Origin: an uncultured Collinsella sp. | GTDB taxonomy: Bacteria; Actinomycetota; Coriobacteriia; Coriobacteriales; Coriobacteriaceae | Length of the DNA stretch: 19,063 nucleotides | Reading direction: 5' to 3' | NCBI GenBank assembly: GCA_900550835.1 | Contig: URTP01000022.1 | Span: forward strand, 1-19,063 | In this document: positions 14,041 through 19,063 of the stretch, in pieces | Numbering within the stretch: position 1 is the first letter of the stretch | Layout: each line of letters begins with the position of its first letter | Made by a program: the position numbers and the translations under genes | The notes under the pieces: model-generated | What the model was told of the DNA's origin: nothing | The model's database searches: none | The model's input: the letters and a program-made list of their open reading frames with translations, nothing else

Positions 14041-14509
14041 TTACGAAAGGATTTTTGCCTTTTCTGCAGCAAACTCTTCCTCGGTAAGTACTCCACTCTC
14101 ACGCAGTGCTGCAAGCCTCTCAAGCCTTGCAACTACATCAACCACTATCCGCCAGCGTCTCAATAGTCTGTGAAACCTGCGGATACCGCTCGAGCTCCTT
14201 CGATAGGGCATCGACTATCTTGGCAATATTCTTTGCATTTTTGCCCCCGTTTAATACGTTTGCCCTGACCTTAGATGACGACTTGACAGTAACGCCAGAT
14301 CCGCCTTCAACTGGAACAACCGAAATACTGATATTTTCGCCCCAAGACCAAAGGCTCATACCAATCTCGGCTGCAACTGTTCTTGTTGTGGGCGATGCAC
14401 TATCAACTTTTACTTTAGGCAGCTTTTCCATAGCTGCCTTCAAGGCATTAAACGTGTCGTCAGGAGAATACGGTACCTGAAGCTGAAGCTGCTGATCCGC
14501 AAAACCCAT
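14041..14509 (-). pseudogene. SHOCT-domain protein gene, C-terminal SHOCT tail out of frame
   Basis: The main frame (14509-14138) ends in ...ETLADSG then TGA. Immediately after, in the +1 frame, the strand reads DVVARLERLAALRESGVLTE and continues EEFAAEKAKILS to TAA 14041. That is a textbook SHOCT (short C-terminal) domain, pattern LxxLxxLxxxGxLTxEEFxxxKxxxL. Reading GGT-(T)-GAT-GTA joins the two, so a one-base insertion or two-base deletion separates them. The joined protein would have about 155 residues. It may be a mutated gene or a sequence error. Confidence 0.8.
14138..14509 (-). CDS. N-terminal domain of SHOCT protein as presently framed
   Basis: The 123-residue frame starts at ATG 14509-14507 with GGAGG 7 bases upstream. 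It reads as an alpha/beta domain: a beta strand (LQLQVPYSPDDTFNALKAAMEKL), a helix, then strands (TVAAEIGMSLWSWGENISIS, GGSGVTVKSSSKV) and a helix (NAKNIAKIVDALSKELERY). This resembles small START/SRPBCC-like or PH-like modules that carry SHOCT tails, but I cannot assign a family firmly. No signal peptide is present; it is cytoplasmic. If translated as is, it lacks the SHOCT tail. It is monocistronic and convergent with the small-ORF transcript. Confidence 0.65.
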   Translation of the reverse strand: MGFADQQLQLQVPYSPDDTFNALKAAMEKLPKVKVDSASPTTRTVAAEIGMSLWSWGENISISVVPVEGGSGVTVKSSSKVRANVLNGGKNAKNIAKIVDALSKELERYPQVSQTIETLADSG

Positions 14510-14625
14510 AATCTGGCCTCCGCTTCTTACAAGATTAAGGCTATCGACAATGGTAGCACGTTCCCAGCAGTCTTAAGTTCGTCTCATGACCTTGCGATGC
14601 AGCCCGACGCCCCGGCACCACTCCC

Positions 14626-15963
14626 CTACTTACCAAAAATCGCAGCGAACAATCCCTTGCGTTTGGGCTTTTCTTCTCGGTAAGAACCCTCGGCGACCGC
14701 TGCCACCTGATGCTGCTGCTCGCCGCCTCCACGGCGCACGATCTGGTACAGAAACGGCGACTTAACGTATTTGACCTCGATGGGCGTGGCGTGCACGGTG
14801 CTCTCGCCGGACAGATGCAGGCTCGGGTTGAGCGGTGCCACCACATGCGTCTCGCGCTTGTCGCTAAACACCACCGCGGCCGCGCGGCCCGTCTGGCCGT
14901 TCACGGCGATGCGCACCTGCTCACCGTCGCGGCTGTCCGTTGCCGGACGGTCGACAAAGTATACCGGCACCATCATCAGGCCGTCCTTATGCTTGCGGGC
15001 CTTGCGCGCCCAGGTGCGGATGCTCTTTTTATTGAGCCCCAGCACCGCCTCGGCGTCGTTGCCGGCAATGTCGAGCGCCAGCTTATCAATGACCACCTGG
15101 TCCTTGGTAGACGCATCGACGGAGACGACGCGGAAATCGCCTTCCTGCATGGCGGGATCGAACGAACCGACCTTGGCAAAGTCCCACGGCTCCAAAATGC
15201 CCATGAGGCGAACGTCCAGGTAGTTTGCCCGCGGATACGCCCAGTCGAGCACCTCGTAGTACACCAGGGTTTCCTTGCTCAGGCCCTTGCCCGGGAAGCT
15301 CGCCATCATGCGCAGATCCGCGAGCGCCATGGGGAAGTAGAAGAGCATCATGTCGTTTTGAATCGCGTCTTCCACGTCGTGCCCGGCAAAGGCGTCGGGG
15401 TACTGGCGCACCAGCTGCAGCGCGTTGGCACGTGCCTGCTGCGGTGAGATTTCGCAAGGAATACCCTGCTCGGGTACATACTCCGCGCCAACGCCCATGG
15501 TCAGGCGCTTGCTAAAGGTACCGGGCTTGAGCAGGTCGGCAACGCCGATCTTATTGCCGCAGGACGGGCACTCAAACACGCGCTGAGTGGACTCGCCTTC
15601 AAAGGACGCGCCGCAGAAGGGGCAGGGAATGCTCACGTGCGTGGCTTCTTGGAACTCCTGCGCCGTGCCGCGGTCCTCCCATAGCAGATGCTCCAGAACC
15701 GACTGATTGCGCCAGTGCGAATTAAAGAAATACCAGTCCGGGTCCTCCGGGCGCTCGAGCTGCGACACATGGGTGAGCTTAAGTAGCCCATCGACAACCG
15801 TCAGCGGCGCATGGCGAATGCCCAAAGCGCTCTTGGGCTCCCCCGCATCGGCCTGCCACGGAACGACCGTGCCGCAATAGGCGCACTCAAAGCTGCGTTT
15901 AGCCTGGTGTGAGTACATAGGGCCGCCGCAGTTTTGGCATTTAATGGCAAACATCTCGTCCAT
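14626..15963 (-). CDS. Double zinc-ribbon protein of unknown function
   Basis: The 445-residue protein has two four-Cys zinc ribbons: Cys9/12 with Cys27/30, and Cys114/117 with Cys132/135. A ~300-residue body follows, without membrane segments, and the C-terminus is basic (KPKRKGLFAAIFGK). The body contains a conserved-looking WYFFNSHWRN motif between the ribbons and beta-rich sequence (VDGQVRIAVNGQTG-like) later on. This Cys pattern is often annotated as TFIIB-type zinc ribbon or PriA-like, but no helicase motifs exist here, so that name would mislead. The start is ATG 15963-15961 with AAGGAGG 8 bases upstream; the longer frame from 16014 has no ribosome site. It is divergent from the cation transporter gene. 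Confidence 0.8.
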   Translation of the reverse strand: MDEMFAIKCQNCGGPMYSHQAKRSFECAYCGTVVPWQADAGEPKSALGIRHAPLTVVDGLLKLTHVSQLERPEDPDWYFFNSHWRNQSVLEHLLWEDRGTAQEFQEATHVSIPCPFCGASFEGESTQRVFECPSCGNKIGVADLLKPGTFSKRLTMGVGAEYVPEQGIPCEISPQQARANALQLVRQYPDAFAGHDVEDAIQNDMMLFYFPMALADLRMMASFPGKGLSKETLVYYEVLDWAYPRANYLDVRLMGILEPWDFAKVGSFDPAMQEGDFRVVSVDASTKDQVVIDKLALDIAGNDAEAVLGLNKKSIRTWARKARKHKDGLMMVPVYFVDRPATDSRDGEQVRIAVNGQTGRAAAVVFSDKRETHVVAPLNPSLHLSGESTVHATPIEVKYVKSPFLYQIVRRGGGEQQHQVAAVAEGSYREEKPKRKGLFAAIFGK

Positions 15964-16113
15964 GGAAGCGTCCTCCTTTGCACAGGGGCTGTCGACATTA
16001 AGTATGTCGAGCAAACTGGCACATGCCCATACCCATGTGGCCCAAAATGGACCACCCAGGCAGACGGGAAGGCCTGCTCGTTAGCGCGGGCAGACCATTG
16101 CTACATTTTCTGA

Positions 16114-16130
16114 GCACCGGCGCACGGTGC
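16114..16130. promoter_or_regulatory. Dyad upstream of the cation transporter gene
   Basis: GCACCG (16114-16119) and CGGTGC (16125-16130) are exact inverted copies around GCGCA, about 50 bases before the transporter start and just upstream of a TACACT -10-like hexamer (16143-16148). It is an operator candidate only. Confidence 0.3.
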
Positions 16131-16181
16131 GCCCATGCGAGCTACACTATCCCCTTAAACATGATTGTGAGGACGACCGCT

Positions 16182-17363
16182 ATGCTATTTGTAAATCGGC
16201 TGGTACATACGCTTGTTCCCGGCAGCGAGGGCGAGCCGGTCGATACCTCCTGCCGCACCAACGCGGGCTTCGCCGCAAGCCTCATCTGCATTGGCCTCAA
16301 CATCACTCTGTGCCTGGCCAAGGGCATCGCGGGCCTGCTCGCCGGCTCTGTCTCGCTCATCGCCGACGCCTTCAACAACCTCTCCGACGCCTCGAGCAAC
16401 ATCGTGAGCCTGCTCGGGTTCCGCCTTGCCAGCCGCCCGGCAGACGAAGGCCACCCCTATGGCCACGGCCGCTACGAGTACCTAGCCGGTCTGTTCGTCG
16501 CCGTCCTGGTTTGCGCCGTCGGCATCAACCTGATCCTCGAGTCGGTCACCAAGATCATCAAGCCCTCCCCCACCGCCTACACGCTGGTCTCCCTAGCCGC
16601 TCTCGTCTTGTCCATGCTCGTCAAATTCTGGATGGCCGCATTCAACCGCGCGCTGGGCAACCGTATCGATTCCGAAACACTCATTGCCACGGCGCAGGAC
16701 TCCAAAAACGACGTCATCACCTCGGGCTCGGTCTTAGCGGCGGCGCTTATTTCGCAAACGACCGGCTTTGACCTCGACGGCTGGGCGGGCTTGGGTGTGG
16801 GCATCTTCATCTGCATCAGCGGCATGGGCCTAGTGCGCGACGCCATCAGCCCGTTGCTGGGGCAAGCGCTCGATCCCAAGCTCGTCCAGGCAATCCGCGA
16901 CAAGATCATGTCCTATCCGCAGGTCTTGGGCACACACGACCTGATGGTGCACGACTACGGCCCCGGCCGTCAGTTTGCCAGCGCCCACGTGGAGATGCCC
17001 GGCGAGGGCGACGCGTTTGAACATCACGAGATCCTGGACACCATCGAGCACGACATCAAGCGTCAGATGGGCATTGATATCACGCTGCACTGCGACCCCA
17101 TCGCCACCACCGGCGACGACCTACGCGGCTGGGTCAAGCGCGGCGTCATGCAGATCGACCCCGCGCTCTCCATCCACGACCTGCACGAGCACGACGGGTT
17201 CGTTTCGCTTGACCTGGTGCGTCCCGACGGCTTTGACATATCCGACGAGGAGCTGCTGGAGCTCGTCACGCGCATCGTGCACGAGCGCCGGCCCGACGTC
17301 TCGTGCGTCGTCACGTTTGATTCGGGCTTTAGCTCGCCCGAGCGTCCGGCCGAGCAACTGTAG
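16182..17363 (+). CDS. Cation diffusion facilitator, manganese-type motif
   Basis: The 393-residue membrane protein is a CDF exporter that trades cytoplasmic divalent metal for protons. It has six hydrophobic segments in the first ~220 residues, HPYGHGRYEY (91-100), and a long C-terminal cytoplasmic part with an alpha/beta dimerisation domain (about 230-310) and a further ~80 residues. In TM2 the metal site reads Asn65-xxx-Asp69. In TM5 it reads Asp173-xxx-Asp177 rather than the His-xxx-Asp of zinc transporters; a TM5 DxxxD is typical of the manganese clade. The start is ATG 16182, with GAGG 9 bases upstream; a longer frame from 16023 lacks a ribosome site. It ends 12 bases from the convergent membrane-protein gene, with no terminator between. 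Confidence 0.92.
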   Translation: MLFVNRLVHTLVPGSEGEPVDTSCRTNAGFAASLICIGLNITLCLAKGIAGLLAGSVSLIADAFNNLSDASSNIVSLLGFRLASRPADEGHPYGHGRYEYLAGLFVAVLVCAVGINLILESVTKIIKPSPTAYTLVSLAALVLSMLVKFWMAAFNRALGNRIDSETLIATAQDSKNDVITSGSVLAAALISQTTGFDLDGWAGLGVGIFICISGMGLVRDAISPLLGQALDPKLVQAIRDKIMSYPQVLGTHDLMVHDYGPGRQFASAHVEMPGEGDAFEHHEILDTIEHDIKRQMGIDITLHCDPIATTGDDLRGWVKRGVMQIDPALSIHDLHEHDGFVSLDLVRPDGFDISDEELLELVTRIVHERRPDVSCVVTFDSGFSSPERPAEQL

Positions 17364-17375
17364 CCCGCTTAACAG

Positions 17376-18365
17376 CTAGTTTCCCTGCGCGCCCGAGATG
17401 CCGTTTTGCAGTGCGTTCCAGGCATCCGTCGCCATATCACCCAGGTTCTGAGCGGTGTCGCCCAGGTTCTGCGCCGTGTCGCCCAGCTCTTGCGCTTTGT
17501 CTCCCAACTCCTGTGCCTTGTTGCTCAAGTCCTCCAGCGTATTGGAGCTCGAGCTGTCGGTACCGCTTTGGCCGCCGGACGAGTTGCCCGAGCTGTTCTT
17601 GTGCGTGAGCTGAATTTCGAGGTTGCCGCTGTCGTTATAGTAAGCAGAAGTAACGATCCAGTTGGCATCGATGACGGGCGTTGAGCCATCATCAGTCAGG
17701 ACCACGGCATTCGAAAGATCGGCGCCGCGCGACTTAAGGAGCTTCTTGGCGTTGGACCAGTACTGCCCCGGGATATCGCTCAGATCGACGGTGCTAGACG
17801 AGGCGGACTCGGTTTGCTCGGCAGCGGTATCGGCCGTTGAACTCCCTCGCTTGTTGAGCATGCCCGACACAATGGCAAACACAACCGACAGCGCAAAGAA
17901 GATCGCCAGCACGATGAGGATCTTCTTGATCACGCTCGACGAACGCGACGGCTTCTTCTCCTCGTCCTCGCCATATTGCGGAATCGACTTGGGGTACTCG
18001 CGATACGGCTCGCGCGACTCGTAGCGAGGCTGCGCCGTGCGAGGCATATACGTCGTCTGCTGAGGCTGCGGAATAGGATTCTGCGGCAGGTCATCATAGG
18101 GATTCGGTGTCGAGGCGGCATAAGAATCCTGCGGCGCATAATCAAACGGGTCCGGAGCTGCGTTGCCATAGGGGCCTTGCGAAGATGCAGCATAAAAATC
18201 CTGCGCCGTGTCGCCATAGCCCATAACCCGGGTGGGCTCGGCAGAAGGCTGCGTCGCGGCGGGGTCGGTATAACCGGGGTTGGGAACAACGCGGGTCGCA
18301 TCGGCGCTATCGCCAGCCTGCGCGGAACCGTAGCCGCCCATCACGGTTGTCTTGTCCTGATCCAT
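17376..18365 (-). CDS. Single-pass membrane protein with disordered cytoplasmic tail and PASTA-like segment
   Basis: The 329-residue protein starts with a ~140-residue Pro/Gln/Tyr/Asp-rich disordered region. That region carries three TxV-type motifs (TTVM 6-9, TRVV 24-27, TRVM 45-48) and a basic KKPSRSSSVIKK before one membrane helix (149-170). The outside part has a Ser/Thr linker and then DIPGQYWSNAKKLLKSRGAD...IQLTHK (about 193-255), which resembles a single PASTA-like module. A Gly/Ser linker follows, then four heptads of xAQxLGD. No signal peptide precedes it, so the N-terminus is predicted inside. AAGGAA lies about 9 bases before ATG. The TxV motifs look like threonine-kinase/FHA sites, which is inference. 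The function is unknown. Confidence 0.75.
   Translation of the reverse strand: MDQDKTTVMGGYGSAQAGDSADATRVVPNPGYTDPAATQPSAEPTRVMGYGDTAQDFYAASSQGPYGNAAPDPFDYAPQDSYAASTPNPYDDLPQNPIPQPQQTTYMPRTAQPRYESREPYREYPKSIPQYGEDEEKKPSRSSSVIKKILIVLAIFFALSVVFAIVSGMLNKRGSSTADTAAEQTESASSSTVDLSDIPGQYWSNAKKLLKSRGADLSNAVVLTDDGSTPVIDANWIVTSAYYNDSGNLEIQLTHKNSSGNSSGGQSGTDSSSSNTLEDLSNKAQELGDKAQELGDTAQNLGDTAQNLGDMATDAWNALQNGISGAQGN
17436..17519 (-). repeat. Four tandem 21-base units coding heptads
   Basis: Units 17436-17456, 17457-17477, 17478-17498 and 17499-17519 share the pattern of xAQ(E/N)LGD on the minus strand. The first two are nearly identical at base level and the other two more diverged. They form an amphipathic coiled-coil-like tail, and unit number could vary between strains. 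Confidence 0.75.
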
Positions 18366-18482
18366 GCAACGATTCCTTTCCGTCGCGCGTGAGCCTCAAG
18401 TTATCCATGCATTCTACCCGCGCAAAAGCCTATGATGGGCAGAGCCCGTCGGTATCTACAAGACATGCGCGGGCCTAAGGAT

Positions 18483-18519
18483 AAAAAAGCCCCGCCGGGC
18501 CTTGTGGGCACGGCGGGGC
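18483..18519 (-). terminator. Terminator of fhs
   Basis: On the minus strand GCCCCGCCG (18519-18511) pairs with CGGCGGGGC (18497-18489) over a 13-base loop, followed by TTTTTT (18488-18483). It lies 25 bases past the fhs stop codon. Confidence 0.9.
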
Positions 18520-18544
18520 GGGCAAGCGGCTATGAGCAGCAGGC

Positions 18545-19063
18545 TTAGAACAGGCCGGTGATGTTGCCGTCGTTGTCGACGTCGATGTTCTCGGCCGCGG
18601 GAACCTTGGGCAGGCCAGGCATGGTCAGGACGCTGCCGGTCAGCGCGACCACGAAGTGGGCACCGGCGGAAACCTTGAGCTCGCGCACGGTGATGCGGAA
18701 GCCCTCAGGAGCGCCCAGCGCCTTGGCGTTGTCGCTAAAGCTGTACTGCGTCTTGGCAACGCACACCGGCAAGTTGCCAAAGCCGTTCTCGCGCAGCTCG
18801 GCGAGCTGGCGCTTGGCAGCCGGCGTAAAGTCGACGCCGTCGGCGCGGTAGACCTTGGTGGCAACAGCCTCCAGGGCGTCGGCCACATCGGCACCGTCCT
18901 CGTAGGCAAACTTGAGCTCGCTCGGCTGCTCGATCAGGCGCATGACCTCATCGGCCAGGTCGAGCGCGCCCTCGCCGCCCTTGGCCCAGACCTCGGACAG
19001 TTTAACGTTGACGCCCAGCTTCTGGCACTCGGACTCGATGAGCTCGAGCTCGGCCTCGGTGTC
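18545..19063 (-). CDS. fhs: Formate-tetrahydrofolate ligase, C-terminal 172 residues
   Basis: The frame enters at the right edge (first codon 19063-19061) and ends at TAA 18545. It encodes the C-terminal part of Fhs, which makes 10-formyl-THF from formate, THF and ATP. Recognisable features in order are WAKGGEGALDLADEVM, a YRADGVDFTPAAKRQL segment, GFGNLPVCVAKTQYSFSD, the GAPEGF segment, and the near-invariant end LTMPGLPKVPAAENIDVD...GLF. The full enzyme has about 550 residues, so roughly two thirds lie beyond the window. It has its own strong terminator. Together with fchA and folD about 12.5 kb away on the same strand, it completes the formate to methylene-THF branch. Confidence 0.97.
   Translation of the reverse strand, partial: DTEAELELIESECQKLGVNVKLSEVWAKGGEGALDLADEVMRLIEQPSELKFAYEDGADVADALEAVATKVYRADGVDFTPAAKRQLAELRENGFGNLPVCVAKTQYSFSDNAKALGAPEGFRITVRELKVSAGAHFVVALTGSVLTMPGLPKVPAAENIDVDNDGNITGLF

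Noticed and set aside
14130..14142. prfB-like programmed +1 frameshift in the SHOCT gene
   Set aside because: The slip codon would be GGT, whose tRNA would not re-pair well on GTT, and no upstream Shine-Dalgarno stimulator is seen, so mutation or error is preferred.
14710..15447. 245-codon plus-strand frame opposite the zinc-ribbon gene
   Set aside because: It is a shadow frame; both zinc ribbons are on the minus strand.
17364..17375. Terminator between the CDF gene and the convergent membrane-protein gene
   Set aside because: Only 12 bases separate the stop codons and no hairpin fits; transcripts probably overlap.

Overview
The window is a GC-rich, gene-dense bacterial chromosome segment. 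The gene families, strong AAGGAGG-type ribosome binding sites, an LAxTG-like sorting signal and a folate C1 set with a separate FchA point to the Coriobacteriia, most likely Collinsella. This assignment is inferred from content; no rRNA or other marker gene is present.

Left part, 1-6282, all genes on the minus strand. It starts with the N-terminus of a large exported protein cut by the window edge. Its long leader (263-612) carries a cobalamin-riboswitch-like RNA and the terminator of the next gene. Then come an AarF/UbiB-type atypical kinase coupled to a small phasin-like protein, a C69 dipeptidase, and the fchA-folD pair. The 365 bases between the dipeptidase and folD hold an AT-rich element bounded by 30-base inverted repeats with a central hairpin. 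FolD lacks two of the three cyclohydrolase catalytic residues, so FchA probably supplies that step. Formate-THF ligase (fhs), the enzyme before both in the pathway, is the partial gene at the right edge.

Middle part, 6283-10841, plus strand. Two tandem paralogous lipoprotein genes each have the same upstream 19-base near-palindrome and a similar terminator, so the whole cassette looks duplicated. They are followed by a Tat-exported, sortase-anchored phosphatidylinositol phospholipase C-type surface protein whose reading frame is broken by a single +1 shift.

Accessory-looking part, 10934-14509. It holds a small PH-like protein (minus), a plus-strand cluster of a YhcG/DUF1016 PDDEXK nuclease, an ADP-ribosylglycohydrolase and a 73-residue orphan, then an unannotated 30-codon ORF with its own terminator. 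A minus-strand SHOCT-domain gene follows, with its SHOCT tail separated by another +1 shift. Bases 13812-14040 show no gene I can support.

Right part, 14626-19063. It holds a double zinc-ribbon protein (minus), a cation diffusion facilitator with a manganese-type metal motif (plus), a single-pass membrane protein with a disordered cytoplasmic tail, a PASTA-like segment and heptad repeats (minus), and the C-terminal 172 residues of fhs (minus). I see no rRNA, tRNA, CRISPR array or complete insertion sequence.
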